From Candidatus Sphingomonas excrementigallinarum (GTDB taxonomy: Bacteria; Pseudomonadota; Alphaproteobacteria; Sphingomonadales; Sphingomonadaceae): a stretch of 56,692 bases of DNA. This document shows, piece by piece, positions 1 to 9,096 of this stretch (position 1 is the first letter of the stretch; each line of letters opens with the position of its first letter). Location: the NCBI GenBank assembly GCA_019112965.1, contig DXIH01000046.1, forward strand, positions 1-56,692. Reading direction: 5' to 3'. The notes beneath the pieces are model-generated. The model ran no database searches and had not been told where the DNA came from. It saw nothing but the letters and a program-made list of their open reading frames with translations. A program made the position numbers and the translations under genes.

Positions 1-746
1 GCAAGATCTGCTCCGGATGCCGCGACGGTATCGATTTCGACATCCCGTTCGCGATGGCATTCCAGCCGATCGTGGACACGGCAACCGGCCGCCCCTTCGC
101 CTATGAGGCGCTGGTCCGGGGCATCGATGGGGAGGGTGCCTATAGCGTGTTGTCGCAGGTGACGGAGGCCAACCGCTATTCCTTCGACCAGGCGTGCAGG
201 GTCAAGGCGATCGAAACCGCGATGGCCGCCGGGATCATGGCGGGCGACGCCAAGCTGTCGATCAACTTCCTGCCCAACGCCGTCTATTCGCCCATGGCTT
301 GCATCCAGCTTACCCTGCGCACCGCACGGGCCGAGGGGTTGCCGATCGACCGGCTGATCTTCGAGTTCACCGAGAACGAACAGATGGGCTCGCCCGAGCA
401 TGTCGCAACCATCATCGACAACTACAAGCAGATCGGCTTTTCGGTCGCGATCGACGATTTCGGCGCGGGCCATTCGGGGCTGGACCGCTTCGTTCGCTTC
501 GCCCCCGACGAGGTAAAGCTGGACATGGAACTGGTCCGCGACATCGACACCGATCCCAGGCGGCGCGCCATCGTGCGCGCCATGGTCGGCATGTGCGCCG
601 AACTCGACACGCTGTTGATCGCCGAGGGGATCGAGACGGCGGCCGAGGCCGCGACGCTGAACGATCTGGGCGTCCGTTATCATCAGGGTTACTGGTACGC
701 GCGCCCCGCGCTGGGGGTGTTGCCGGAGATCCGGGCATACGCCTGA
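1..746 (+). CDS. EAL-domain c-di-GMP phosphodiesterase (5' end outside window)
   Basis: The reading frame is open from the first base (in-frame codons from position 3, with a CSGC cysteine pair before the EAL domain), so the true start lies upstream and the ATG at 54 is probably internal. The EAL domain looks catalytically complete: EALVRG signature, Asn in the NFLP strand, FEFTE, DDFGAG, KLD, AEGIET, and the Gln of QGYW, which in the family bind metal and c-di-GMP. Such enzymes hydrolyse cyclic di-GMP to pGpG and so affect motility and biofilm formation. No GGDEF domain is seen in the part present. The N-terminal cysteines could be a metal or redox site, but this is untested. Confidence 0.88.
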   Translation, partial: KICSGCRDGIDFDIPFAMAFQPIVDTATGRPFAYEALVRGIDGEGAYSVLSQVTEANRYSFDQACRVKAIETAMAAGIMAGDAKLSINFLPNAVYSPMACIQLTLRTARAEGLPIDRLIFEFTENEQMGSPEHVATIIDNYKQIGFSVAIDDFGAGHSGLDRFVRFAPDEVKLDMELVRDIDTDPRRRAIVRAMVGMCAELDTLLIAEGIETAAEAATLNDLGVRYHQGYWYARPALGVLPEIRAYA

Positions 747-842
747 CCGCCACCCCATATACCTGCCGGGGATTCTTCCCTATAGAGCCCCTCGCGCCGG
801 GCCATGCTGGCGTATTACCCGTAATTATCGAAGAGAGTATCC

Positions 843-2846
843 ATGTCCGCGATGTTCCGTATCACGCTGCCCGACGGTTCCGTCCGTGAGGTCGCGCCCG
901 GAACTACCCCCGCGGACATTGCCGCCGCGATCGGGCCGGGGCTGGCCAAGGCGGCGATCGCCGCGCGGGTCGATGGCGAGCTGCGCGACATCATGCGGCC
1001 GTTCGAGGGCGACTCCGCCCTCGCGCTAGTGACCGCCAAGGACGAGGCCGACGCGCTCGAACTCGCGCGCCACGATTATGCGCATGTGCTGGCCGAGGCG
1101 GTGCAGGCACTGTTCCCCGGCACGCAGATCACCTTCGGCCCCGCCACCGATGACGGTTTCTATTACGACTTCGCGCCCAAGGACCGGCCGTTCACCGAGG
1201 AGGACCTGCCCGCGATTGAAGCCGAGATGCGCAAGATCATCGCGAAGGACGAGCCGCTGATCCGCGAGGTCTGGACCCGCGAGCAGCTGATCGAGCGCTG
1301 GAAGGCGCAGGGCGAGAGCTTCAAGGCCGAATGGGCTGCCGAGCTGCCCGATACTGAGGAACTGACCGTCTATCGTGCGGGCAAGGGCGAGGACGCCTGG
1401 CTCGACATGTGCCGGGGCCCGCACCTCGCCTCGACCGGCAAGCTCGACCCCAATGCCTTCAAGCTGACCCGCGTGTCGGGCGCCTATTGGCGCGGTGACC
1501 AGAAGAACGCGATGCTCAGCCGCATCTACGGCACCGGCTGGCTGAACAAAAAGCAGCTGGCCGAGCATCTGACGCGTCTGGAGGAAGCCGCCAAGCGCGA
1601 CCATCGCAAGCTGGGCAACGAGATGGACCTGTTCCACCTCCAGCAGGAGGCGCATGGCTCGGTCTTCTGGCATCCCAAGGGCTATCGCATCTGGCGCGAG
1701 CTGGAGGCCTATATGCGCCGCGCGATCGACGCGACCGGCTATCGCGAGGTGAAGACCCCGCAGGTGATGGACGCGCGCCAGTGGGAGCAGTCCGGGCACT
1801 GGGGCAAGTATCGCGAAAACATGTTCGTGATCCCCGACGAAGTGCCCAATGTCGAGGATGAAGGCCCGCTGGTCTCGGACGATGCGCAGTGGATGGCGCT
1901 GAAGCCGATGAACTGCCCGGCGCACGTCCTGATCTTCCGCCAGGGGATCAAGTCGTATCGCGACCTGCCGCTGCGCTTCTACGAGAATGGCTGCTGCCAC
2001 CGCAACGAGCCGCACGGCGCGCTGCACGGCCTGATGCGCGTGCGCCAGTTCACCCAGGACGATGCGCATATCTTCTGTCGCGAGGACCAGATCGTCGAGG
2101 AAGTCCGCGCCTTTTGCGAACTGGCGGATCGGATCTACAAGGATTTCGGCTTCACCTATTCGATCAAGCTGGCGCTGCGCCCCGAAAAGCGCTTCGGCAC
2201 CGAAGAGATGTGGGACATGGCCGAAACCGAGCTGCGCGACGCAGTCGTGCGCGCCGGGCTGGCGACCGAGCAATATGGCTGGGAAGAGCTGCCGGGCGAG
2301 GGGGCTTTCTATGCGCCCAAGCTGGAATGGCACCTGACCGACGCGATCGGCCGGACCTGGCAGGTCGGCACCATCCAGTCGGACCGCGTCCTGCCCGAGC
2401 GACTCGACGCGTCCTATATCGGCGAGGATGGCGAGCGGCACCGCCCGATCATGCTCCACCGCGCGATCTTCGGATCGTACGAGCGGTTCATCGGCATCCT
2501 GATCGAACATTATGCGGGCCGCTTCCCCGTCTGGCTAGCACCCGTACAGGCGGTGGTCGCGACGATCGTGTCGGACGCCGATGGCTATGCCGAAGAGGCG
2601 GCGGCCAAGCTGGCGGCGGCGGGTATCCGGGTGGAGACCGATCTGCGCAACGAGAAGATCAACTACAAGGTGCGTGAGCACTCGGTCGCCAAGGTCCCCG
2701 TGCTGCTGGTCGTCGGCAAGCGCGAGGCCGAGGAAGGCAAGGTCGCCGTCCGCCGTCTGGGCAGCCAGGCGCAGGAGATCATGACGCTGGACGAGGCGAT
2801 CGCGATGCTCCGCGAGGAAGCGACTCCGCCCGATCTGCGCGGTTGA
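843..2846 (+). CDS. thrS: Threonine--tRNA ligase
   Basis: A 667-residue class II synthetase that charges tRNA-Thr in the cytoplasm. The N-terminal TGS domain covers roughly residues 1-60. The editing domain has the HxxxH motif (HDYAH) and CRGPHL. The catalytic core has MNCPAH, the motif 2 region with [14 protein letters not shown] and a motif 3 [11 protein letters not shown]. The Cys/His/His zinc ligands of the family are present. The C-terminal part is the anticodon-binding domain. Start at ATG 843 follows a purine-rich GAAGAGAG. infC follows 100 bp downstream, a common arrangement in bacteria. Confidence 0.98.
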   Translation: MSAMFRITLPDGSVREVAPGTTPADIAAAIGPGLAKAAIAARVDGELRDIMRPFEGDSALALVTAKDEADALELARHDYAHVLAEAVQALFPGTQITFGPATDDGFYYDFAPKDRPFTEEDLPAIEAEMRKIIAKDEPLIREVWTREQLIERWKAQGESFKAEWAAELPDTEELTVYRAGKGEDAWLDMCRGPHLASTGKLDPNAFKLTRVSGAYWRGDQKNAMLSRIYGTGWLNKKQLAEHLTRLEEAAKRDHRKLGNEMDLFHLQQEAHGSVFWHPKGYRIWRELEAYMRRAIDATGYREVKTPQVMDARQWEQSGHWGKYRENMFVIPDEVPNVEDEGPLVSDDAQWMALKPMNCPAHVLIFRQGIKSYRDLPLRFYENGCCHRNEPHGALHGLMRVRQFTQDDAHIFCREDQIVEEVRAFCELADRIYKDFGFTYSIKLALRPEKRFGTEEMWDMAETELRDAVVRAGLATEQYGWEELPGEGAFYAPKLEWHLTDAIGRTWQVGTIQSDRVLPERLDASYIGEDGERHRPIMLHRAIFGSYERFIGILIEHYAGRFPVWLAPVQAVVATIVSDADGYAEEAAAKLAAAGIRVETDLRNEKINYKVREHSVAKVPVLLVVGKREAEEGKVAVRRLGSQAQEIMTLDEAIAMLREEATPPDLRG

Positions 2847-2863
2847 ATCAGCGGCAGATAGAG

Positions 2864-2893
2864 GAAAGGGCGGGGCGTTTGTCTCGCCCTTTC
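2864..2893 (+). terminator. Hairpin between thrS and infC
   Basis: GAAAGGGCG (2864-2872) pairs perfectly with CGCCCTTTC (2885-2893) across a 12-base loop. No T-run follows, so it may be a weak terminator, an attenuator or a transcript-stabilising hairpin rather than an efficient intrinsic terminator. Confidence 0.45.
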
Positions 2894-2935
2894 AAATTCG
2901 GGCCCGATCGCTTATATTAGACTTGTAATTGCCAC

Positions 2936-2951
2936 AGGAGAAATACCCATA
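2936..2951 (+). promoter_or_regulatory. infC: Ribosome binding site and AUA start of infC
   Basis: AGGAG at 2936-2940 is followed after 8 bases by ATA at 2949-2951, in frame with IF3. The first in-frame ATG (2961) is 20 bases from the Shine-Dalgarno, too far for normal initiation. In bacteria infC is known for non-AUG starts (AUU in E. coli), which let IF3 repress its own synthesis. ATA at 2943 is also in frame but only 2 bases from the SD. Confidence 0.7.
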
Positions 2952-3494
2952 CGTCCTCCCATGATGCGCCGTCCGATGCAGGCGCCGCCGATGAACGGTC
3001 CTCGGTTCAACGAGTGGATTCAAAGCCCCAAGGTTCGCGTGATCGACCATGAGGGCGAGAACCTTGGCGTGATGTACACGCGCGAGGCGATGGCGCAGGC
3101 CCAGGAGCTGGGACTCGACCTGGTCGAGGTGTCGCCCAACGCCGATCCGCCCGTCGCCAAGTTCCTCGACGTCGGCAAGTATAAGTACGAGGCGCAGAAG
3201 AAGGCGAACCTCGCCCGCAAGTCGCAGAAGACGCAGGAGATCAAGGAGATCAAGATGCGTCCCAACATCGACGACCATGATTACGACACCAAGATGAAGA
3301 AGGTGGTCGAATTCATCGGCGAGGGCGACAAGGTGAAGGTCACCATGCGCTTCCGCGGCCGCGAGCTGAGCCACGGCCAGCTCGGCATGAACGTGCTCCA
3401 GCGCGTCGCCGAGCAGGTGGCCGAGGTCGCCAAGGTCGAAGCCTATCCGCGCATGGAAGGCCGCCAGATGCTGATGGTGCTGGCGCCCAAGTGA
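2949..3494 (+). CDS. infC: Translation initiation factor IF-3
   Basis: About 181 residues from the proposed AUA start, or 177 from ATG 2961. IF3 binds the 30S subunit, prevents premature 50S joining and rejects non-canonical start codons. The N-domain has FNEWIQ and KVRVIDHEG, the linker is Lys-rich, and the C-domain has [15 protein letters not shown] and [11 protein letters not shown], ending in MLMVLAPK. Most bacteria follow infC with rpmI-rplT; here a strong terminator and repeats follow instead. The start choice rests on the Shine-Dalgarno at 2936-2940. Confidence 0.95.
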   Translation: MRPPMMRRPMQAPPMNGPRFNEWIQSPKVRVIDHEGENLGVMYTREAMAQAQELGLDLVEVSPNADPPVAKFLDVGKYKYEAQKKANLARKSQKTQEIKEIKMRPNIDDHDYDTKMKKVVEFIGEGDKVKVTMRFRGRELSHGQLGMNVLQRVAEQVAEVAKVEAYPRMEGRQMLMVLAPK

Positions 3495-3542
3495 TGCACG
3501 GCGACTCGGGGGCGTGAGCCCGCCGGGTAGTGCGATGTCTGC

Positions 3543-3586
3543 AAAACCCCCGGTGGCCCGATGGGCCGCCGGGGGTTTTGTTTTTG
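3543..3586 (+). terminator. Strong intrinsic terminator after infC
   Basis: AAAACCCCCGG-T-GGCCC pairs with GGGCC-G-CCGGGGGTTTT around a 3-base GAT loop: a 17-step stem with one T-G wobble, followed by GTTTTT. It would end the thrS-infC transcript. Confidence 0.92.
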
Positions 3587-3651
3587 GTTCGTGCGGAGGT
3601 GTTTGGGATGTTGTCCGGCGGCGCAACCCGACTGCACGGTTTCCCCAATCT

Positions 3652-3760
3652 CCGTTCAGCCTGAGCGAAGTCGAAGGCCAAGGGAATCGGCAGCCCCACC
3701 CTGTCATCGGGACGTGGGCATTGCCGGGACGTGCACTTCGACTTCGCTCAGTGCGAACGG
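3652..3760. repeat. Inverted pair of short GAGCGAAGTCGAAG repeats
   Basis: The arm at 3652-3680 reads CCGTTCAGCCTGAGCGAAG then TCGAAGGCCA. The arm at 3733-3760 is its approximate reverse complement (CTTCGACTTCGCTCAG then TGCGAACGG). The same motif recurs at 4135-4162, 15684-15711, 54198-54224 and 54243-54271, always outside genes. Confidence 0.8.
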
Positions 3761-3792
3761 GGGTTGGGAAGCTTTGCCTGCTCCAAAACCAT

Positions 3793-3927
3793 TCCTCCCC
3801 TGCAAGGGGAGGGGGACGAGCGAAGCTGGTGGAGGGGTGTCTCCCATCGCGTGGTCGGATTACCTCTCCGGCCGGGACACCCCTCCGTCTGGCCTCCGGC
3901 CAGCCACCTCCCCTTCCAGGGGAGGAA
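3793..3927. repeat. GC-rich palindromic repeat, family B copy 1
   Basis: Ends TTCCTCCCC and GGGGAGGAA are inverted. The interior has GAAGCTGGTGGAGGGGTG and an opposing CACCCCTCCGTCTGG, followed by GCCACCTCCCC. Related copies lie at 23699-23837, 34962-35092 and 40121-40251. Confidence 0.75.
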
Positions 3928-3964
3928 AGCATGATGCCTGCTAAGCGCGACTTCTACTTCCTTT

Positions 3965-4125
3965 TAGAGCATGATGACATGAGATTAACCCACCCCTCCC
4001 CTTCAGGGGAGGGGTCGGGGGTGAGGCGCCTCCGCAAGCGTGCAGCCCGTGGCGAGGCCCCACCCCAACCCCTCCCCTGAAGGGGAGGGGCTCGCCTTGG
4101 TTCAACGCAACGTCATCATGGTCTA
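3965..4125 (+). mobile_element. 161 bp MITE-like element, copy 1
   Basis: Bounded by TA (3965-3966 and 4124-4125). The left end TAGAGCATGATGACATGAGA is an imperfect inverted match to the right end (GTCATCATGGTCTA). The interior contains CCCTCCCCTTCAGGGGAGGG and its inverted partner around a conserved loop (CTCCGCAAGCGTGC). It lies between convergent infC and glnD. The other copies have identical length. Confidence 0.8.
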
Positions 4126-4216
4126 GCAAACAGTCGTTCGCACTGAGCGAAGTCGAAGTGCATGGGATGTCCTTGCGACTGCGCTCCGGGGGCGTGGCCT
4201 TCGACTTCGAGCAGAC

Positions 4217-6961
4217 TTACGCCGCAATCTCCATCGCTTCCCCCGCGGCAGCTCCCAGCAACCTTTTCTCCAGCGTCTTCAGCCGCCCGCCATTGGTGAT
4301 CTGGTCCCCGGTCAGGTCGGTCAGGTAGAACACGTCGACCGCCCGCTCGCCATAGGTCGCGACATGCGCCGAATGGATCGTCACCTTCGACTGGAACAGC
4401 GCATGCGCCAGCTGGTTGAGCAGCGCCGGGCGGTCGCGGGCATGGACTTCGACCACGGTGAAGCGGTTGGACGCGCGGTTGTCGATCAGGACGTTGGGCG
4501 CGATGGGGAAGGCATCGGCGCGGGGGCGGACATTGGGCTTGGCGACCAGCCGGTCGGCCAGCTTGCTGCGATTGGCGAGCGCATCCTCGATCGCGCGGCG
4601 CAGGCGGGACAGCTGGCCGGGATCGTCGAAGGGCCGTCCCAGCGGATCCTGGACCAGGAAATTGTCGATCGCCATGCCGTCGCGCGTCGTGTGGATGCGC
4701 GCATCGATGATGTTGCCGCCCGCGACATGGATCGCGCCCGCGATGCGGTAGAACAGCCCCGGATGGTCGGCGGCGTAGATCGACACCAACGTCGCGCCGC
4801 GCTCGCCGTAAACCTGCGCGTCGATCGACAGCTGGGCATCGCCCGCCGCCGCCATCTGGCGCGCATTATGGGCGAGGACATCCTCGGGCTCGGCGATCCA
4901 ATAGGCCTCGGGCAGGCGGCGGACATGCGCGGCGACCTGCGCCTCCGGCCAGCCGAGCATTTCGCCCAGCCGCGCCTGCTTAGCGGCGATGCGTTCGGTT
5001 CGGCCGCGCTGCTTGTGACCCAGGCGCAGCACCTCCTCGGCGGCGTCGTAGAGATCGGCGAGCAACTGGCGCTTCCACCCGTTCCACGTCCCCGGACCCA
5101 CCGCGCGAATGTCGACGATGGTCAGCAGCAGAAGCAGGCGAAGCCGCTCCGGGCTCTGCACCGTGTCGCAGAAATCGAGGATCGTCTTGAAGTCTGACAG
5201 GTCGCGCTTGAACGCGGTGGCGGACATCAGCAGGTGCCAGCGGACCAGCCAGGCGACCGTTTCGGTCTCGGCATCGCTCAGGCCCAGGCGGGGGCACAGC
5301 CGCTCGGCCACCTCCGCACCCAGGATCGAATGGTCGCCGCCGCGCCCCTTGGCGATGTCGTGCAGCAGCACTGCGACATAGAGGACGCGCCGCGACACGA
5401 TCTGGTCGATGATCGCCGAGGCGACCGGATGCTCCTCGACCAGCTCCTGCCGCTCGATACGCGCGAGCAGGCCCAGCGCGCGGATGGTATGCTCGTCGAC
5501 CGTATAGTGATGGTACATGTCGAACTGCATCTGTGCGACGACACGGCCGAAATCGGGCACGAAGCGGCCGAAGACGCCCGCCTCGTTCATCCAGCGCAGG
5601 ACGAGCTCGGGATCGTGGCGGCTGGTCAGCACGTCGAGGAACAGGGCGTTGGCGCGCGGATCATTGCGGATGTCGTCGGCCAGCTTGGCATCGCGCGACG
5701 CCGCGCGCATTGCCAGCGGATGGACCTCCAGCTCGTAACGGTCGGCGAGCTGGAAGATCTCGATCAGGCGTACCGGGTCTTCCTGAAAGAAGTCGTCGCG
5801 GGGCAAGGCGAGTCGACCGCGATCCAGCACGAAGCCGTTCAACCGGCGTGGGCGGCGGCGGATGGTGGGCAGGCCGAAGCGATGCCCGCGCGCCGCGAAT
5901 CGCTCGTCCAGATGCGCCAGGAACGCGCCGGTCAGCGCGCCGACGGTCTTCACCTGCAGGAAATAGAGCTGCATGAACCGCTCGACCTTGGCCTTGCCCG
6001 GCCGGTCGGAGAAGCGCATCCGCTCGGCAATCTGGCGCTGCACGTCGAAGGTCAGCCGGTCCTCGGCGCGCCCCGTGATGGTGTGCAGATGACAGCGCAC
6101 CGCCCAGAGGAAATTGTCGGCGCGGTGGAACTGGCGATATTCCTCGCGGGTGAACAGGCCCCGGTCGATCAGGTCGGCGGCGCGGTCGACGTCATAGACG
6201 TACTTGCCGATCCAGAACAGCGCGTGCAGGTCGCGCAGCCCGCCCTTGCCCTCCTTGACATTGGGTTCGACGACATAGCGGGTATCGCCCATCTTGCGAT
6301 GGCGCAGATCGCGCTCGGCCAGCTTGTCGGCGATGAACTGGCGGTGGGTATCGGTCTGGATCTCCGCCTTGAAACGGCGCGACGCCTCGTCATACAGCGC
6401 CTGGTCGCCGCACAGGAAGCGCCCCTCCAGCAGGGCGGTACGCACCGTCACGTCGCCCCTGGCCTGGCGGATCATTTCATCGACCGAGCGGCTGGAATGA
6501 CCGACCTTCAACCCCAGGTCCCAGATCGAATACAGCATCGATTCGATGACCTGCTCGGCATGGGGCGTCTGTTTGAACGGCGTAAGGAAGCCGATATCGA
6601 CGTCCGAATAGGGCGCCATCTCGCCCCGGCCATAGCCGCCGACCGCGATCAGGGTCAGCCGCTCGCCCGCCGTGGGGTTGCTCAACGGGTAGAGCGTGTC
6701 GGTGGTGAAATCGAACAGCACCTTCAGCACCTGATCGGTCAGATAGGCCTGCGCCGCCGCCGCCTCCAGCCCGCGCGAAGGGTGGAGGGACAGCCGCCGC
6801 GCCACTTCCCGCCGCCCGGCGTCGAGCGCGGCGCGCAAGACCGGGGTGACGAGCGTGCGGCCCTGCGGCCCGGTGATCCCCAGCGCCGCGACCTGTTCGG
6901 CAAGCGCCCGGCGGTCGACGATGGCGCGGCGGTTGGGGAGGGATTCGAAACGGCTGTGCAT
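4217..6961 (-). CDS. glnD: Bifunctional [protein-PII] uridylyltransferase / uridylyl-removing enzyme
   Basis: 914 residues from ATG 6961. The frame extends 44 codons further upstream (to 7093), but that part is repeat-derived and was rejected. GlnD senses glutamine and adds or removes UMP on PII. The nucleotidyltransferase domain has GGYGRGEMAPYSDVD at about 108-122 with the two catalytic Asp residues. An HD domain (HDIAKGRGGDH, near 533) performs removal. Two C-terminal ACT domains follow (DHPGLFYRIAGAI and RDRPALLNQLAHAL). Length is near the usual ~900. It is monocistronic, with repeats on both sides. Confidence 0.97.
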   Translation of the reverse strand: MHSRFESLPNRRAIVDRRALAEQVAALGITGPQGRTLVTPVLRAALDAGRREVARRLSLHPSRGLEAAAAQAYLTDQVLKVLFDFTTDTLYPLSNPTAGERLTLIAVGGYGRGEMAPYSDVDIGFLTPFKQTPHAEQVIESMLYSIWDLGLKVGHSSRSVDEMIRQARGDVTVRTALLEGRFLCGDQALYDEASRRFKAEIQTDTHRQFIADKLAERDLRHRKMGDTRYVVEPNVKEGKGGLRDLHALFWIGKYVYDVDRAADLIDRGLFTREEYRQFHRADNFLWAVRCHLHTITGRAEDRLTFDVQRQIAERMRFSDRPGKAKVERFMQLYFLQVKTVGALTGAFLAHLDERFAARGHRFGLPTIRRRPRRLNGFVLDRGRLALPRDDFFQEDPVRLIEIFQLADRYELEVHPLAMRAASRDAKLADDIRNDPRANALFLDVLTSRHDPELVLRWMNEAGVFGRFVPDFGRVVAQMQFDMYHHYTVDEHTIRALGLLARIERQELVEEHPVASAIIDQIVSRRVLYVAVLLHDIAKGRGGDHSILGAEVAERLCPRLGLSDAETETVAWLVRWHLLMSATAFKRDLSDFKTILDFCDTVQSPERLRLLLLLTIVDIRAVGPGTWNGWKRQLLADLYDAAEEVLRLGHKQRGRTERIAAKQARLGEMLGWPEAQVAAHVRRLPEAYWIAEPEDVLAHNARQMAAAGDAQLSIDAQVYGERGATLVSIYAADHPGLFYRIAGAIHVAGGNIIDARIHTTRDGMAIDNFLVQDPLGRPFDDPGQLSRLRRAIEDALANRSKLADRLVAKPNVRPRADAFPIAPNVLIDNRASNRFTVVEVHARDRPALLNQLAHALFQSKVTIHSAHVATYGERAVDVFYLTDLTGDQITNGGRLKTLEKRLLGAAAGEAMEIAA

Positions 6962-7023
6962 GGGGCCACCATAGGGGGTGCAGGTGAACAAATGGAGAGG
7001 GGGGTAGATTTGTGAGCGTAATG

Positions 7024-7151
7024 CCCCTCCACCACCCGGCTCTGCCAGGCGGTCCCCCTCCCCAAGCAGAGCTTGGGGAGGAATGACGTTCACTCAAATC
7101 CTCCCCAAGCTGTGCTTGGGGAGGGGAACCATGCGCAGCATGGTGGAGGGG
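7024..7151. repeat. Compound palindromic repeat upstream of glnD and proA
   Basis: The outer inverted ends are CCCCTCCACCA (7024-7034) and TGGTGGAGGGG (7141-7151). Inside are two perfect 10 bp-stem hairpins, CTCCCCAAGC-AGA-GCTTGGGGAG (7058-7080) and CTCCCCAAGC-TGT-GCTTGGGGAG (7101-7123). It fills most of the 264 bp between the divergent glnD and proA starts. Confidence 0.8.
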
Positions 7152-7225
7152 CTTGGGTCCCGCCCTTTCCACCAGCCAAGATTCCCATGCTTGGGCCCGT
7201 CGCCCGACCATGATACCGACCCCGC

Positions 7226-8488
7226 ATGGCCGACCATCACGACATCCCCGCCCTGATCGCCGACATGGGGCAGCGCGCCCGCAGCGCCGCCGTCACGCTG
7301 GCGCAGATGCCGACCGAGGCCAAGGCGAAAGCCCTGCGCGCCGCCGCCGAGGCGATCCGCGCGGCGACCCCGGCGGTGCTGGAGGCCAATGCGCGCGACG
7401 TGGCGGCGGGCGCGGCGAACGGCCTGTCCCCGGCGATGCTCGACCGGCTGAAGCTGGACGAGGCCCGGATCGCGGGCATCGTTGCGGGTGTCGAGGCGGT
7501 AGCGGCGCTGCCCGATCCGGTCGGCGAGCGGATCGACGAGCGGACCCGGCCCAATGGCCTAAACCTCTCGCGGATCCGCGTGCCGGTGGGGGTGATCGGC
7601 ATCGTCTATGAAAGCCGCCCCAACGTCACGGTCGATGCCGCCGCGCTGTGCGCGATGGCGGGCAATGCCGCGATCCTGCGTGGGGGCACGGAGGCGGTGC
7701 ACAGCAACCGCGCGCTGCACGCCGCCTTCGTCCGGGGCTGGACGGTGGCGGGCGGCCCCGGCGATGCGGTGCAGCTGGTGCCGACGACCGACCGTGCGGC
7801 GGTGGGCGCGATGCTGGCGGCGGACGGGCTGATCGACCTGCTGATCCCGCGCGGCGGCAAGAGCCTGGTCGCGCGCGTGCACGCCGAGGCGAAGGTGCCC
7901 GTGCTCGCGCATCTCGACGGGATCAATCACGTCTATGTCGATGGGTCGGCGGATACCGCCATGGCGGCCCGGATCGTGCGCGACGCCAAGATGCGCCGCA
8001 CCGGCATTTGCGGGGCGATGGAGACGCTGTTGATCGACCGTGACTATTGCCGCCCGGCCGAACTGGTCGCTGCGTTGATCGACGCAGGGTGCGCGGTGCG
8101 CGGCGACGCCGACATCCGCGAGATCGTACCCGGACTTGAAGCGGCCACGTCCGAGGACTGGGACACCGAATATCTCGATGCCATCGCCAGCGTCGCCGTG
8201 GTCGACGGGGTGGATGGCGCGATGGCGCATATCGCCGCGCATGGATCGCACCATACCGATGCGATCGTTGCCGAGGACGCCGCCGTCGCCGAGCGTTTCC
8301 TGGCACAGGTCGACAGCGCGATCGTGCTGTGGAACGCCTCCACCCAGTTTGCGGATGGCGGCGAGTTCGGGCTGGGCGCGGAGATCGGCATCGCCACCGG
8401 GCGACTGCACGCGCGGGGGCCGGTCGCGCTGGAAGGGCTGACGACGTACAAGTGGATCGGGCGCGGCACGGGCCAAATCCGAGGATGA
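7226..8488 (+). CDS. proA: Glutamate-5-semialdehyde dehydrogenase (gamma-glutamyl phosphate reductase)
   Basis: 420 residues, the usual length. It catalyses NADPH-dependent reduction of glutamyl-5-phosphate to the semialdehyde in proline synthesis. Visible family features are VGVIGIVYESRPNVT, the nucleotide-binding GNAAILRGG, LIPRGGKSLV, and the catalytic Cys in RRTGICGAMETLL (about residue 257). The stop codon overlaps the nadD ATG (ATGA), indicating translational coupling. The partner kinase gene proB is not in the window. Confidence 0.97.
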   Translation: MADHHDIPALIADMGQRARSAAVTLAQMPTEAKAKALRAAAEAIRAATPAVLEANARDVAAGAANGLSPAMLDRLKLDEARIAGIVAGVEAVAALPDPVGERIDERTRPNGLNLSRIRVPVGVIGIVYESRPNVTVDAAALCAMAGNAAILRGGTEAVHSNRALHAAFVRGWTVAGGPGDAVQLVPTTDRAAVGAMLAADGLIDLLIPRGGKSLVARVHAEAKVPVLAHLDGINHVYVDGSADTAMAARIVRDAKMRRTGICGAMETLLIDRDYCRPAELVAALIDAGCAVRGDADIREIVPGLEAATSEDWDTEYLDAIASVAVVDGVDGAMAHIAAHGSHHTDAIVAEDAAVAERFLAQVDSAIVLWNASTQFADGGEFGLGAEIGIATGRLHARGPVALEGLTTYKWIGRGTGQIRG

Positions 8489-9084
8489 GGATCGGGCTGC
8501 TCGGCGGGTCTTTCAATCCCGCCCACCGGGGGCATCGCCGCATCACGCTGGACGCGATCCGGGCGCTGGATCTGGACGAGGTGTGGTGGCTGGTTTCGCC
8601 CGGCAATCCGCTAAAGGACGGCGCCACTGACATGGCGCCCTTCGCCGCGCGCTTCACCTCGGCGCAGAGAATGGCCCGGCGTGCACCGATCCGGGCGAGT
8701 GCGATCGAGCGGGAATTGCATACCCGCTACACGCTCGACACGGTGCGAAAAGTCCAGCGCCGCTACCCCGGCCATCAGTTCATCTGGCTGATGGGCGAGG
8801 ACAATCTGGAGCAATTTCATCGCTGGCGCAGGTGGCGTGATATTGCGCGCGCGATCCCGATTGCGGTTATCGGCCGTCCGGGGTACAATGCCGCCGCCCA
8901 CGCGACACCCGCGCTGGGCTGGTTCAGGCGTTTCCAGAGGCGTCCGGGCCAGGCGAAGAACTGGACGATGTGGAGTTTGCCGGCCTTCGTGCTGTTGCGC
9001 TTCCGCCCCGACCCGACTTCCGCCACGGGCCTTCGGGCCCGCGATCCGGACTGGTTTCGGCACATGGGCCGAAACGTCCCCTGA
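8485..9084 (+). CDS. nadD: Nicotinate-nucleotide adenylyltransferase
   Basis: 199 residues from ATG 8485, overlapping the proA stop by 4 bases. The upstream 52 codons of the same frame lie inside proA and were rejected. It adenylates nicotinate mononucleotide in NAD synthesis. GGSFNPAHRGH is the nucleotidyltransferase GxFxPxHxGH motif, GEDNLEQFHRW is the NadD substrate loop, and the C-terminal SATGLR stands in for the ISxTxxR motif. The order proA-nadD-rsfS-rlmH is typical of alphaproteobacteria. Confidence 0.95.
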   Translation: MRIGLLGGSFNPAHRGHRRITLDAIRALDLDEVWWLVSPGNPLKDGATDMAPFAARFTSAQRMARRAPIRASAIERELHTRYTLDTVRKVQRRYPGHQFIWLMGEDNLEQFHRWRRWRDIARAIPIAVIGRPGYNAAAHATPALGWFRRFQRRPGQAKNWTMWSLPAFVLLRFRPDPTSATGLRARDPDWFRHMGRNVP

Positions 9085-9096
9085 ACAGGAGCTCAC

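Larger units (their letters stand above)
3587..4216. repeat. Repeat-filled intergenic gap between infC and glnD
   Basis: No gene is supported here. ORFs in this stretch read through palindromic repeats. It holds an inverted pair of short repeats with the GAGCGAAGTCGAAG core (3652-3680 and 3733-3760), a GC-rich palindromic repeat (3793-3927), a 161 bp MITE-like element (3965-4125), a third copy of the short repeat (4135-4162) and a partial one near 4198-4213. Confidence 0.8.

Noticed and set aside
3514..4080. 188-residue plus-strand open frame between infC and glnD
   Set aside because: It reads through palindromic repeats and a MITE; similar peptide strings (PSPSGEG, PPQPLP) recur at every MITE copy. 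No gene.
6962..7093. 44-codon N-terminal extension of glnD
   Set aside because: The added residues come from the palindromic repeat upstream; the GlnD-like sequence begins at the Met at 6961.
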